64,000 bases of DNA, taken from positions 17,089 through 81,088 of the forward strand of contig NZ_JAUYRV010000013.1 of the NCBI RefSeq assembly GCF_030696665.1. Direction: 5' to 3'. This DNA comes from Novosphingobium sp. GTDB lineage: Bacteria > Pseudomonadota > Alphaproteobacteria > Sphingomonadales > Sphingomonadaceae. The position numbers and the translations under genes are program-made. The notes beneath the pieces were generated by a model that saw nothing but the letters and a program-made list of their open reading frames with translations, searched no databases and was not told the origin of the DNA. Below are positions 53,632 through 62,760 of this stretch, one piece after another. The first letter of the stretch is position 1, and every line of letters starts with the position of its first letter.

Positions 53632-53838
53632 CAGGTTTCTCCCAATCCGGTCGGCCCGTTTTCAGCGTCGGGCAGATTATCCGCTCGGCTTTGAATAAGG
53701 CACGCCGGTTGGGGCCGATGTCCCGCCCTTTGGTAGGAAGCGCACATGGCCACCATGCGTATCCCTTTGTCATAACGATGGTTCCGGCCCGACAGGGAGA
53801 CGACACATCCCGCCCGGCACCACATGATGGAGAGCATG

Positions 53839-55287
53839 ATGGCTGAATCGCAAGATCCAACAAATCGCGGCGCATCAGAAAGCGCCGACCAACTCGAACG
53901 CATCACCTTGTGGGCCGAAGCCAACCTTGGCGGCAAAGTCACGCGGGTTGAACGGCAGCGCCGCTGGCGTCCGGTGTGGCGCGTAAGCATGGAAGATGCC
54001 GGGCAGGAGCGCGAATACCTGTTCAAGGCTGATCGCGTTTGGGCAGCGCATCCCTATCTCCATGTCCACGAAATGAACCTGCTCAACGTGCTGGCTGCGC
54101 ACGATATTCCGGTGCCGCCGCAGCGTGGGTTCTGCAATGACCCGCCCGCCATCGTGATGGACTGGGTGCGTGGTGGCCGCGATCCGGGCCTTGTCATGGA
54201 AGCGGTGGAAACCGCATCGACGATGACGCCGGATCGCTGGTCGGCTTCGCTGCAATACATGGCGCAACTGGCCGCCATGCACAAAATTCCGGTGCCAGCG
54301 CTGGAAGCCATCGGTTGCAGCAAGCCCGAAGGCCCCACCGAACTGGCGCTGCAGCACTACGAACGCTTTCAGGCGATGTATGATGAACAGGGCATCGTCG
54401 ATCCGCCGATGGAATTTGCCACGCGCTGGCTGCGCCGCAACGTGCCGATGCACCGCAGCCGCATATCGCTGGTCACCGGCGATTGCGGCCAGTTCTTGTC
54501 CGACGGACCTGATCTGACGTGCGTGATCGACGTGGAAATCGGGCATTTGGGCGATCACCTGCACGATCTTGCCTGCTTCCGTGGGCGGCATCCTGTTGAA
54601 AACATGGGCGATCTTCCATCGCTGTTCCGCCACTATGAAAAGGCGCTGGGCGAGCCGCTAGACTTGGGCGTGATCGCCTATCACACCGTCGCGTTCCTCG
54701 GCGTCGGCTACTTCGGCCCGCTGTTCGCTCTTTCACGCACCGATGCCGGTGGCGATTGGGTGGAAGCCGCCGTGCAATGCGCGTTCATCGGGCGGCGTAT
54801 GCTCGAAGCGCTGGCTGAAGTGGAAGGCATCGCGCTGGACGAGCTGACCCTGCCCGATCCGCGCCCGTCACCGCTTGAGGAAATGGCGCTGAGCAAGCTC
54901 GCCGCCGATCTCCACCGCCTGCCGTTAAGCGAGACTTTCGCCAGTTGGCAGCGGGGCATCCTTGCCAGCGTGCCCGAATACCTCCTGAATCAGGCGCGCT
55001 ACCGCCGCTGGGCCGAAGACACAGATCTTGATGAACTCGCAGTGGTGCTGGGCAAGCGCCCCGCCGATCTGATCGAGGCCGACAAGCTGCTGGTAGATCT
55101 CATCCGCACGGCCGGGCCAGAGCGTGATGCCGAACTGCTGCGCCTGATGCACCGCCGCCTGCTGCGCCAGTGTCTGATCATCGCCGGGCCAGACGCTGCA
55201 GAGGATCACCTCGCGCTTATGAAGGTAGAGCCGCTACTTGATGGCCGGATGGACCGCGTGGGCGATCCTGCGCTGGCCTTCGCTTGA
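53839..55287 (+). CDS. APH-fold protein 3 with degenerate catalytic loop
   Basis: 482 residues from ATG at 53839 (GGAG seven bases upstream; ATGs at 53824-53836 are possible). The kinase-like core is recognisable: ERQRRWRPVWRVSM, IVMDWVRGG, and VIDVEIGHLGDHLHDLACF as the acidic metal motif. In the catalytic loop SLVTGDCGQFLSDG, Asp remains but the His is Thr and the Asn expected five residues after Asp is Leu. A C-terminal region of about 130 residues with ASWQRGILASVPEYLL and MHRRLLRQCL is helical and unassigned. It may be a pseudokinase or a binding protein. Confidence 0.75.
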   Translation: MAESQDPTNRGASESADQLERITLWAEANLGGKVTRVERQRRWRPVWRVSMEDAGQEREYLFKADRVWAAHPYLHVHEMNLLNVLAAHDIPVPPQRGFCNDPPAIVMDWVRGGRDPGLVMEAVETASTMTPDRWSASLQYMAQLAAMHKIPVPALEAIGCSKPEGPTELALQHYERFQAMYDEQGIVDPPMEFATRWLRRNVPMHRSRISLVTGDCGQFLSDGPDLTCVIDVEIGHLGDHLHDLACFRGRHPVENMGDLPSLFRHYEKALGEPLDLGVIAYHTVAFLGVGYFGPLFALSRTDAGGDWVEAAVQCAFIGRRMLEALAEVEGIALDELTLPDPRPSPLEEMALSKLAADLHRLPLSETFASWQRGILASVPEYLLNQARYRRWAEDTDLDELAVVLGKRPADLIEADKLLVDLIRTAGPERDAELLRLMHRRLLRQCLIIAGPDAAEDHLALMKVEPLLDGRMDRVGDPALAFA

Positions 55288-55372
55288 AGTCCTTGGGGCG
55301 GGCGCAGCGAAGGGCCTGCGCCCGCCAGCCCATGAAGCGCGAACAACGCGCGTTGTAAAAGTGAGCAAAGCG

Positions 55373-56182
55373 ATGGATCTTGGAATCAAAGGCAAAGTGG
55401 CGCTGGTTACCGGTGGCACGATGGGCATGGGCCGGGTTGTTGCCGAACGGCTGGGTGAAAATGGTGCCAAAGTGGTCGTCGTCGCACGCGGGCAAGCGGG
55501 GCTTGATGCCACCGTTGGCGCAATTGTGGCCAAGGGCGGAGAGGCCGTTGGCGTCAGCGCCGATCTCACCGATCTGGGAGCCTACGCCTATATCGCCGCC
55601 GAAGCGGCCAAGGCATTCGCCGCACCCGACATCGCAATTTTCACGCCAGTTGCACCGCCTTCAGGCGGGTTTGATGCGTTTGACGACAATGATTTCGACG
55701 AGGCCTATGCCAACATCGTCAAGGCCTTCCGCCATTTCGCTCGCGCCGTGGTTCCGGCGATGAAAGAGCGCCGCTGGGGCCGGATCGTGACCATCGGCTC
55801 GGGTGCGGCCAAATCGCCTGCACGCGCATCGGTGCTCAATTTCGATTATGTGCTGGCCAATGTCGTGCGGCCAGCGGGCCTTGGTCTCAGCCGCAGTCTG
55901 GCCGACGAACTTGGTCCGTTCGGCATTACCGTCAACACCGTGGCGCCCGGCTTCATCGATACTGGCAAGGCCTATGGCGCGTTCTTCGAACAGTGCGCCG
56001 CCGATGCGGGTATGGAGTTTGAACCCTTCATGGAGGCGTTTCTGCGCCGGATTCCTGCGAACCGGTTCGGCAAGCCCGAAGAAGTTGGCTCGCTTGTCGC
56101 GTTTCTGTGTTCGCAGGACGCTGGCTATATCGCGGGTCAATACATCGTCGCCGATGGCGGCTTCATGCAGGCCTATCATTGA
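55373..56182 (+). CDS. Divergent SDR lacking the catalytic lysine (YxxxN type), copy 2
   Basis: 269 residues from ATG at 55373. TGGTMGMGRV is intact. NNAG is replaced by FTPVAPPSGG and the active-site pair reads FDYVLAN, as in the protein at 34790-35599. The two share MDLGIxGKxALVTGGT, GQAGxD, and SLADEL segments and are clear paralogues 20 kb apart. Because both lost the same residues and kept the rest, selection rather than decay is likely. It is followed 36 bases later by the periplasmic NTF2-like gene. Confidence 0.85.
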   Translation: MDLGIKGKVALVTGGTMGMGRVVAERLGENGAKVVVVARGQAGLDATVGAIVAKGGEAVGVSADLTDLGAYAYIAAEAAKAFAAPDIAIFTPVAPPSGGFDAFDDNDFDEAYANIVKAFRHFARAVVPAMKERRWGRIVTIGSGAAKSPARASVLNFDYVLANVVRPAGLGLSRSLADELGPFGITVNTVAPGFIDTGKAYGAFFEQCAADAGMEFEPFMEAFLRRIPANRFGKPEEVGSLVAFLCSQDAGYIAGQYIVADGGFMQAYH

Positions 56183-56218
56183 TTGGCCCAAATTCCTGAC
56201 AGTGAAAGAGAACGCACC

Positions 56219-57199
56219 ATGAAAGCTATCCGGTTCCTGTCCACGGCGGCAGGCTTGGCGATGATCGCAGCAACGGGTGCTTGTGCGCAGACTGCGCCAA
56301 ACACCACCTTCAATGCGCCCGCAGACGTGGCGGCCATCATGGAGGTCGAGGAAATCCTCGCCACCGAACTCGACGTCGACAAGATACTGCCGCACTACGC
56401 CGACGATGCCACGGTCCTCGATCTGTTTGCTCCCGGAGTGTTCCGGGGGAAGGCGGAAATCCGCGCCGGGTTTGCGCCGCAGCTGGGTGCGATAAAGTCG
56501 ATGGAAAAGACGACGCCCGAAATGATCGTGGCCACCAACGGCACGTTTGGCTGCGCCGCCAGCCAGGTTGCCTATCAAACCGAGATGAAGGACGGCACCA
56601 AGTTTGCCATGAACGTGCGCGTGCTCGATGCATTCAAGAAGATCGATGGCAAATGGCGCGTGGTGCAGCAGCATCTGTCGTTCCCGGTCGATCCCGCGAC
56701 AATGAACGCGCTGACCAATGCACCGATCCAGCCGCGCACGATCACATGGTCGGCCCAGCCTCTCGCCCCGGTTTCGACCACACCTGAAAAGGCGAAGGCC
56801 GAAATCAAGGAGTTCATGGACGTGGGCGGCGCTTCGGTCGGGCTGGAAAAGCTGATGAACTATTATGGGCCGGGCGATGACACCCTGCTTTATGATGCGT
56901 TCAGCCCCAGAGCGGTGATCGGTAAAAAGGAAATCGCCGATTTCTATGCACCGATCATGGGCAGCTATACCGGGATCTCGCTGACGATGCCAATGTTCGA
57001 GGTTGATTCCGACGGTTCGTTCGGCGTGCAGATCGATACGCAGAAGTTGACCTTGACGATGAAGGACGGTTCGAAGCGCAATGTCGCCCTGCGGCAAAGC
57101 GATTGCATGCGCCGCGTTGACGGCAAGTGGTACAGCTTCCTTGAAATGGTTTCCTACGTGACCGACGCCAAAACAATGAAAGCGCAAATCACGCACTGA
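56219..57199 (+). CDS. Periplasmic tandem NTF2/SnoaL-like protein
   Basis: 326 residues. Signal peptide at 1-24 (FLSTAAGLAMIAATGACA, cleavage expected after ACA; the cysteine at -2 makes a lipoprotein less likely). Two NTF2-like modules follow: the first about 38-165 (EVEEILATELDVDKILPHYADDATVLD ... KIDGKWRVVQQHLSF), the second about 190-320 (KLMNYYGPGDDTLLYDAFSP ... RVDGKWYSFLEMVSYV). It ends at a rho-independent terminator and is convergent with the TonB-dependent receptor gene. It may bind a hydrophobic substrate in the periplasm or be a lyase. Confidence 0.78.
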   Translation: MKAIRFLSTAAGLAMIAATGACAQTAPNTTFNAPADVAAIMEVEEILATELDVDKILPHYADDATVLDLFAPGVFRGKAEIRAGFAPQLGAIKSMEKTTPEMIVATNGTFGCAASQVAYQTEMKDGTKFAMNVRVLDAFKKIDGKWRVVQQHLSFPVDPATMNALTNAPIQPRTITWSAQPLAPVSTTPEKAKAEIKEFMDVGGASVGLEKLMNYYGPGDDTLLYDAFSPRAVIGKKEIADFYAPIMGSYTGISLTMPMFEVDSDGSFGVQIDTQKLTLTMKDGSKRNVALRQSDCMRRVDGKWYSFLEMVSYVTDAKTMKAQITH

Positions 57200-57233
57200 T
57201 CGCGTCTCGCCTTAAAACGGACGCCATGCCAAA

Positions 57234-57262
57234 GGGGCCGCCGCAAGGTGGCTCCTTTTTTT
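57234..57262 (+). terminator. Rho-independent terminator of the NTF2-like gene
   Basis: GGGGCCGCC and GGTGGCTCC form a nine-pair stem (two G-T pairs) with loop GCAA, followed by seven T. Confidence 0.85.
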
Positions 57263-57304
57263 GTTGGGTCGGCACGCTTCAAATATGCGCGTGTCACACA
57301 AACA

Positions 57305-57337
57305 CAAAAAACGGCGGCTGCTTTACGCAACCGCCGT
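57305..57337 (-). terminator. Rho-independent terminator of the TonB-dependent receptor gene
   Basis: On the minus strand ACGGCGGTTGC and GCAGCCGCCGT form an 11-pair stem with loop GTAAA, followed by TTTTTTG. It lies 24 bases after the receptor's stop. Confidence 0.85.
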
Positions 57338-57361
57338 CCTTCGAAGTTATGTGCGTTCAGA

Positions 57362-59905
57362 TCAGAAGCTGTACTTGACCGTTGCACCATAAGTGCGCGG
57401 GGCACCCTGGAACTGCACCGTAGCACCAAGGCCAGTGTAGCTGTTGAACACGTTGGTGAAGTTCGCCTTGTTGCCGACGTTGCGGCCCCACACAGTGACT
57501 TCGATCGCAGGATCGTTGAATGTGTAGCTCGCCTGAAGGTTGATCAAACCGTAGGCACGGACGCGCGACGCCTCGTTGGCGATTGCCGTTGCAGCCGCCA
57601 GCGCTGGATTTCCTGTCGTGAAGAAATCGAAGTAGCGCGAAGCGATGTAGGAATAATCGCCGTGCAGTACCAGTTTCCCGGTTTCCATTTCGAAGGTCTG
57701 TGTGATCGAAGCGTTGGCTGTCCACTTCGGTGCCTGAGTGATCGGTTCACCCGAGCGATCGACCTGGACAATCTGGCCGTTGACCAACTGCGCTTCAATA
57801 CGGCTGCCCTTGACATAGGACGCGTTGAGGTAAGCAACACTACCGCCAATTTCCAGACCATCCGTGGGGATGACGGTGCCTTCGAATTCGAAGCCATAGG
57901 TCTTGGCCTTGCCGGCATTGGTGTTGAACTGCGTCAGACGCGTAGCACCCGTGCCATCAACGAAGGTGGTGTTGATGATGCGCTGAACGTCAAACTGCCA
58001 AGCGTGGAACACGGCAAGATTGGTACGCAAGCGATTGTTGAAGAACTGGCCCTTGATGCCGCCTTCCACGTCACGCACGTCTTCTGGCTTGAACGAGCTG
58101 GAGTTCGGTGGTGGAACCGGGCGTGCATTGAAGCCGCCCGAGTTGGAAGCACCGCTGGTCTTCAGATAGACGAACACGTCAGGCGTAAGCTTCACGTCGA
58201 TACCGGCAGTCCAAGCTGGATACTTGAACTTTGCTGTGCCGACGTCATGGCATCCGCTGTTAGGAGCAGCAAGGCCGGTTGGCGATGGCTTGCCCTGGTT
58301 CACGCCTGCCTGGCAAGTGATAGCTTGGCCTGGACGAGGCACATTTGGCGTGGTGCCCTGACGATCAATTTCGCGCGTATCCCACGTGTAACGCAGGCCG
58401 CCGGTAAGACGGATGTTGTCGTTCACGTTGTAGTAGAGCTGGGCGAACACACCCTTTGAGGTCGATACGAACGAGCCAAAGGTGTTATCGCCACCGCTTG
58501 CGGCCGGCGAAGCATAGAAGATCTGCGACCGTGACTGTTCAGTACCAGATTCACGGAAATAGATGCCGCCGAAGATGTACTGCAATTTGCCGGCATTACC
58601 GGAGAACTGCAGTTCTTCGCTGAACTGGTGCTGCTTGTAGGTGCTGATGAAAGCGCCTGCGCCAGTGTTGGTGCCCAGCAGATCGAGGTTGCTGGTGGTG
58701 TTGGAGTTACGATAGCCAGTGATCGACTTGATCGTGATGTCGCCAACATCGACCGAGAGGTTGCCCGACAGCGAGTAGGCCTCGTTGAACGTGCCGCTAT
58801 CATCGATAGCACGATCGCCAGTGAATGGTGCGGAGTAGTTGACCCTCCAGTCACGCGAAAGCAGCGAAGCCTGCTGTGCATCGGTGGCGAACTCGGTGTT
58901 CAGATACTGCGTGATCGGGCCGATCGGGCCTTTCGAGAAGTTCGTGAAAAGCGAAGCAGGCACCGAGACCGTAGCTGACAACGGGATCAGAGCCGAGCCG
59001 GGAATGGCACCCGAACGAACGCCCTGCGAAATGCCGTAAAACGCTGCGTTCGGCCCAGCTGGGTTGATTGCGGCAACAGCAACCGGGTTGCCGGTGTCGC
59101 GATAGTTCATGTAGTCGCCCGACAGGTTCAGCGTCAGCGGAACCGAATTTGGTGCCCACTTGAGCGAGCCACGAGCGTAGTATTCGCCCTTGATTCCGCC
59201 GTTGGCGCCGCCGGTCGAGAGATTGGGGAAGTAGCCGCTGCGATCGTTGTAACGACCAGCAACGCGCACGCCCAGTTCGTCGGTCAAAGGCACGTTCAGA
59301 ACGCCTTCGGTGACCTTCTGCGAATAGTTGCCGAAACCGACCTTGAGGTAACCTTCCGTCGCATCCAGTTGTGGCTGCATGGTGGTCAGGTTGAGCGCAC
59401 CACCGGTGGTGTTGCGGCCGAACAGTGTGCCTTGTGGGCCGCGAAGCACTTCAGCGCCTGCAGCGTCAAGGAAGCCAAGGTTGCCGACCATCGGACGGGC
59501 CACATAGACGCCGTCGATGTAAATGCCGACTGCAGCGTCCGAATACGAGTTCGGGCTGTTCTGCGCCTGACCACGAATGGCGAGGTAAACGATGGTGGCA
59601 GGACCGGTGCCGCCGGTGCCGATCGAAAGGCTTGGCGCTGTGCGTGCCAGGTCGGTGACTTGCAGTACCTGACGTTGCTGCAGCGTTTCTGCGCTCAACG
59701 CGGTAACGGCAACCGGGACCGTCTGGATGTTTTCACTGGTACGACGTGCGGTAACGACGATGTCGGCAAGGCCGGAGCTGGCTTGATCGCTGTCGGTCTG
59801 TGTCTGCGCACTGTCTTGTGCCAGCGCTGCACCAGAAAACGCAAAAGCTGCAACCGGTGCTGCAGTAGCCAGAAGAATTCGGTTAAAAGTCGAAAATCGC
59901 TTCAT
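57362..59905 (-). CDS. TonB-dependent outer-membrane receptor
   Basis: 847 residues from ATG at 59905 (GGGAGGGAATATC upstream). A signal peptide (residues 1-29, ending AALA) is followed by the plug (ADIVVTARRTSENIQTVPVAVTALSAETL, PSLSIGTGG, GVYVARPM, RGPQGTLFGRNTTGGALN) and a 22-strand barrel ending in GATVQFQGAPRTYGATVKYSF with the terminal Phe. This is the layout of the many sphingomonad receptors linked to aromatic and polysaccharide degradation. It should import a substrate too large or hydrophobic for porins. No FecA-type signalling extension is visible. Its terminator and long leader indicate single-gene transcription. Confidence 0.9.
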   Translation of the reverse strand: MKRFSTFNRILLATAAPVAAFAFSGAALAQDSAQTQTDSDQASSGLADIVVTARRTSENIQTVPVAVTALSAETLQQRQVLQVTDLARTAPSLSIGTGGTGPATIVYLAIRGQAQNSPNSYSDAAVGIYIDGVYVARPMVGNLGFLDAAGAEVLRGPQGTLFGRNTTGGALNLTTMQPQLDATEGYLKVGFGNYSQKVTEGVLNVPLTDELGVRVAGRYNDRSGYFPNLSTGGANGGIKGEYYARGSLKWAPNSVPLTLNLSGDYMNYRDTGNPVAVAAINPAGPNAAFYGISQGVRSGAIPGSALIPLSATVSVPASLFTNFSKGPIGPITQYLNTEFATDAQQASLLSRDWRVNYSAPFTGDRAIDDSGTFNEAYSLSGNLSVDVGDITIKSITGYRNSNTTSNLDLLGTNTGAGAFISTYKQHQFSEELQFSGNAGKLQYIFGGIYFRESGTEQSRSQIFYASPAASGGDNTFGSFVSTSKGVFAQLYYNVNDNIRLTGGLRYTWDTREIDRQGTTPNVPRPGQAITCQAGVNQGKPSPTGLAAPNSGCHDVGTAKFKYPAWTAGIDVKLTPDVFVYLKTSGASNSGGFNARPVPPPNSSSFKPEDVRDVEGGIKGQFFNNRLRTNLAVFHAWQFDVQRIINTTFVDGTGATRLTQFNTNAGKAKTYGFEFEGTVIPTDGLEIGGSVAYLNASYVKGSRIEAQLVNGQIVQVDRSGEPITQAPKWTANASITQTFEMETGKLVLHGDYSYIASRYFDFFTTGNPALAAATAIANEASRVRAYGLINLQASYTFNDPAIEVTVWGRNVGNKANFTNVFNSYTGLGATVQFQGAPRTYGATVKYSF

Positions 59906-60356
59906 GATATTCCCTCCCATTTTTCGCACGGACATTGTGTGTCCGGCAGTTTATTTGGGCAGACGTAGAGGCCTGTTGGACAGAAACCTCAAACCCCGTC
60001 TGCGCCGTTTCTAAGACATGCTATGCCGAAACTTTGATCATAATGAGATGATGCGTGATCGTGCATGTGGAACACTGTCGGCATCCTGCCATTGACCGTC
60101 GCGAAACAGCAATCGCGCTCGCCGAATTTTGCTGCTGTGTTGCGCACGATCGTGCCAATGCGTCATTTCATGCATAATCCAAATTCCGCAAACGCCCGTC
60201 AGTGGCTGCGATGGCAGTGGTACGAAAGGACGGCCCTGCACAAACCCATCTTTCGACAGGGGCGATTGCGGTTGATAGAACGAAGTGATGCGCAATGAGG
60301 CTATCGTGCAGGGGTTTGTGCTCCGATCCGTCAGGCCGTTTACGGGAGATGTATGA
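59906..60356. promoter_or_regulatory. Receptor promoter region with inverted repeats
   Basis: 451 bases between the divergent receptor and CMD-like genes, without a gene I can recognise. CGGACA and TGTCCG flank TTGTG at 59929-59945, in the receptor's leader just upstream of its ribosome site. The exact palindrome GCACGATCGTGC lies at 60144-60155, with a related GCGTGATCGTGC at about 60052-60063. These could be operators; no regulator is adjacent. Confidence 0.45.
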
Positions 60357-60740
60357 ATGACCGACAAGTGGGCGAAGGGTATCGAGGTATTCGATGCCGT
60401 TTACGGCAAGGGATCGTCGGCAATGGTCGAATCGGCCCCGCGTTCGCCGTATTTGAATGAGACAGTGGAACATCTGTTTGGCGACATATGGGCAACCAGC
60501 GCGCTATCGATGCGTGACAAGCGCCTGATGGTGATTGGCGCGACGACGATGCTGGGCCGCGCCGATCTGCTGGAAATCCAGATCGCGGGCGCTATCCTCA
60601 ACGATGAAATCACTGACGAGCAGTTTGAAGAAATGAAACTGCTGATGCTGTTCTACGCCGGAGCGGGCAATACCACGGCTCTTTCACGCGGGATCGACAT
60701 GGCGCGCAAGCGTGCCGCAGACATGACGGGGCAAGGCTGA
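60357..60740 (+). CDS. Carboxymuconolactone decarboxylase-like protein
   Basis: 127 residues. VFDAVYGKGSSAMVESAPRSPYLNETVEHLFGDIWATSALSMRDKRLMVIGATTMLGRADLLEIQIAGAIL resembles the gamma-carboxymuconolactone decarboxylase family. It lacks the Cys-x2-Cys of AhpD peroxidases. It could be a decarboxylase or isomerase acting on a lactone or keto acid. It is the first of a rightward run containing a SnoaL-type gene, a Rieske oxygenase and two SDRs. Confidence 0.8.
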   Translation: MTDKWAKGIEVFDAVYGKGSSAMVESAPRSPYLNETVEHLFGDIWATSALSMRDKRLMVIGATTMLGRADLLEIQIAGAILNDEITDEQFEEMKLLMLFYAGAGNTTALSRGIDMARKRAADMTGQG

Positions 60741-60828
60741 AACGGCTGACCTGTCCGGCGAAAGGTGCCGGGCGCAGCGCTGCAATCGAAGCTTCGTTCC
60801 ACCGAATTATAACAACAAAGTGGAGCGT

Positions 60829-61233
60829 ATGGTGGCTGTTGATCGCGAAGACGCGTTGCGCCTTGGGCACTTCTGGGCGACTGTTTCGGAAGAGCACGAC
60901 ACGGACAAATTCCAGACCGTGCTGCACGATGATTTCGTCATGTGGTACAATTTCGATCCGCAAGACCGGACCCGCGCCGAATTTATCGAGACGCTGAAAT
61001 CTGCCCATGCGATGTTCAAGAACCAGAAGAACGAAAACGCGCAGATAACCGTCACCGAAGATGGCTTCGTGCTGCAGGCGACGATGACTGGCATTCTGGA
61101 TGGTACGGCCATCTCGTCGCCCTATTGTTTCATCGCGCGGATCAAGGATGGCCTGATCATTCGCGGGGATGAGTATTTCGACACCGCACAGCTGACGAAA
61201 CGTGCGGGGCGGCCAGGAGAAGGCATGGTCTGA
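60829..61233 (+). CDS. SnoaL/NTF2-like protein upstream of a Rieske oxygenase
   Basis: 134 residues from ATG at 60829, with GGAG only three bases upstream; GTG at 60832 is an alternative. The NTF2-like pattern is LGHFWATVSEEHDTDKFQTVLHDDFVMWYN, then FIETLKSAHAMFKNQ, then FIARIKDGLIIRGDEYFDTAQ. The gene precedes a Rieske alpha gene, as does the SnoaL-type gene at 30078. It may be a small beta-like partner or a dehydratase acting next to the oxygenase. Confidence 0.75.
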   Translation: MVAVDREDALRLGHFWATVSEEHDTDKFQTVLHDDFVMWYNFDPQDRTRAEFIETLKSAHAMFKNQKNENAQITVTEDGFVLQATMTGILDGTAISSPYCFIARIKDGLIIRGDEYFDTAQLTKRAGRPGEGMV

Positions 61234-61403
61234 TTGTCCAGGCTCCCTTTCCCGTTTCCTGTTTGACGCCGCGTCAACGCTGATCGTTGGGCAGATCATG
61301 CGCGGGTCGCTACGAAACCATGCATAGAATGGTGCAGGCTTGTGCTTTGCTGCCCGCATTGGGGAATGCACCCTGCACGTGGCGTATTTTGGAGAGCATT
61401 TCG

Positions 61404-62681
61404 ATGGGTATGGAGCAATCAGCCCTGCAATCGTTCGATCTCGGGTCCGGCCCGTTGATGCCCGATTCCTTCATCATGGAAACCGGCCAGGTCGATTTAA
61501 CGGTCTACACCTCGAAGGAGCGCTTCGATGCAGAGCGCGAAATCTTTGGCCGCGTGTGGCTCAACATCGCCGAAGCATCGGAAATCCCGAATGCGGGTGA
61601 TTGGGTCGTGCGCGATGTGAAAGTCCGCTCCTCCTCCATCCTGATCGTGCGCGGCAAGGACATGGTCATCCGAGCCTTCCACAATATCTGTTCGCACCGG
61701 GGCATGAAGCTGGTGTGGGACGACAAGGGGCGGGGAGGGAAATTCTCGTGCCCATATCACGCGTGGATGTTCGATTCCGCAGGCGACCTCCGCCATATTC
61801 CCGACGAAGGCTGTTTCCCCCATGTCGACAAACAGGCCAGCGGCCTCACCCCGGTGCGGTGCGACACTTGGGAAGGCATGATCTTCGTCAATCTTGACGC
61901 GCAGGGCACACAGACGCTGGCAGACTTCCTTGGCCCGGTGGCACAGCGGCTGAAGGACGTGCCGTTCGGCAGCTATCCCTATACCGCGCGCGTCGGGTCG
62001 ATGATTGACGCAAACTGGAAGCTGGCGATCGAGGCGCAGTGCGAGGCGTATCATGTACGCGCGCTCCATTCCCGCACCGTTTCCAAAATGTTGTCTTCGG
62101 CCGAAAACCCCTATGTTCATCCTCTGCACACGGAATTCCTTGGCGCGCACCGGATGAACTCGGTTCCGCGCAACCCGGACTTCGCGTTATCGCCTGAAAA
62201 GCTGGTGCAGGCGTTCTCGTTCATGAATGCGCAGCAGATGGTGATTGCCGACACCGGCGCGCAGGAAAAACCGGAAGAGACATTCGCAAGCCATCCCGAC
62301 ATCAACCCGATCCGGTCGAACGTCTGGGGCAACGACCAGTATGTGCTCTACCCGCACTTCATCTTTCATATGTCGCTGGGCGGCTGGTGGCTGCACCGCT
62401 TCTGGCCGATTGCATCCGACAAGTGCTATTGGGAAGCGGTCTACCACTTTGAACGTCCGCAATCCCTGCGCAACCAGTTTGCGGTGCAGTATTCGCTCGC
62501 GCTCAACCGCGATACGCTGATGGAAGACAATCTCGCGCTGGTGCAGCAGCAGGAAGTGATGGAAAGCGGCGCGAAGAAGATCGTGCAGTTCGGCGAACAG
62601 GAAGCGCTGTGCAAGCATCTCGCCGCCGTTTCCGAAGCTGCCGCAAACGATGCCGAGGCCGCCCGAACCGCAGCGCAGTAG
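61404..62681 (+). CDS. Rieske non-heme iron oxygenase alpha-type protein
   Basis: 425 residues from ATG at 61404 (TTGGAGAGC upstream; the longer frame lacks a ribosome site). Rieske motif C96-x-H98 and C116-x2-H119 (ICSHRGMK ... CPYHAW). Iron motif in AQCEAYHVRALH fits E-x2-H-x4-H. The C-terminal catalytic domain is SRPBCC type, with HMSLGGWWLHRFWP. It is the fifth Rieske-related alpha protein in the window. No reductase or ferredoxin is encoded nearby, so it probably borrows the electron-transfer proteins at 25-29 kb. Confidence 0.9.
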   Translation: MGMEQSALQSFDLGSGPLMPDSFIMETGQVDLTVYTSKERFDAEREIFGRVWLNIAEASEIPNAGDWVVRDVKVRSSSILIVRGKDMVIRAFHNICSHRGMKLVWDDKGRGGKFSCPYHAWMFDSAGDLRHIPDEGCFPHVDKQASGLTPVRCDTWEGMIFVNLDAQGTQTLADFLGPVAQRLKDVPFGSYPYTARVGSMIDANWKLAIEAQCEAYHVRALHSRTVSKMLSSAENPYVHPLHTEFLGAHRMNSVPRNPDFALSPEKLVQAFSFMNAQQMVIADTGAQEKPEETFASHPDINPIRSNVWGNDQYVLYPHFIFHMSLGGWWLHRFWPIASDKCYWEAVYHFERPQSLRNQFAVQYSLALNRDTLMEDNLALVQQQEVMESGAKKIVQFGEQEALCKHLAAVSEAAANDAEAARTAAQ

Positions 62682-62760
62682 GGCCGCCAGCCCAAGGATA
62701 GGCGTAGACGCGCTCACATCCCACCACGCTTGTTTGCAACCGCAGTTTTGGGACGACAGA

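Noticed and set aside
55661..57196. Minus-strand open frame of 511 codons
   Set aside because: It is antisense to the SDR and the periplasmic NTF2-like gene, both of which have clear motifs, a signal peptide and a terminator.
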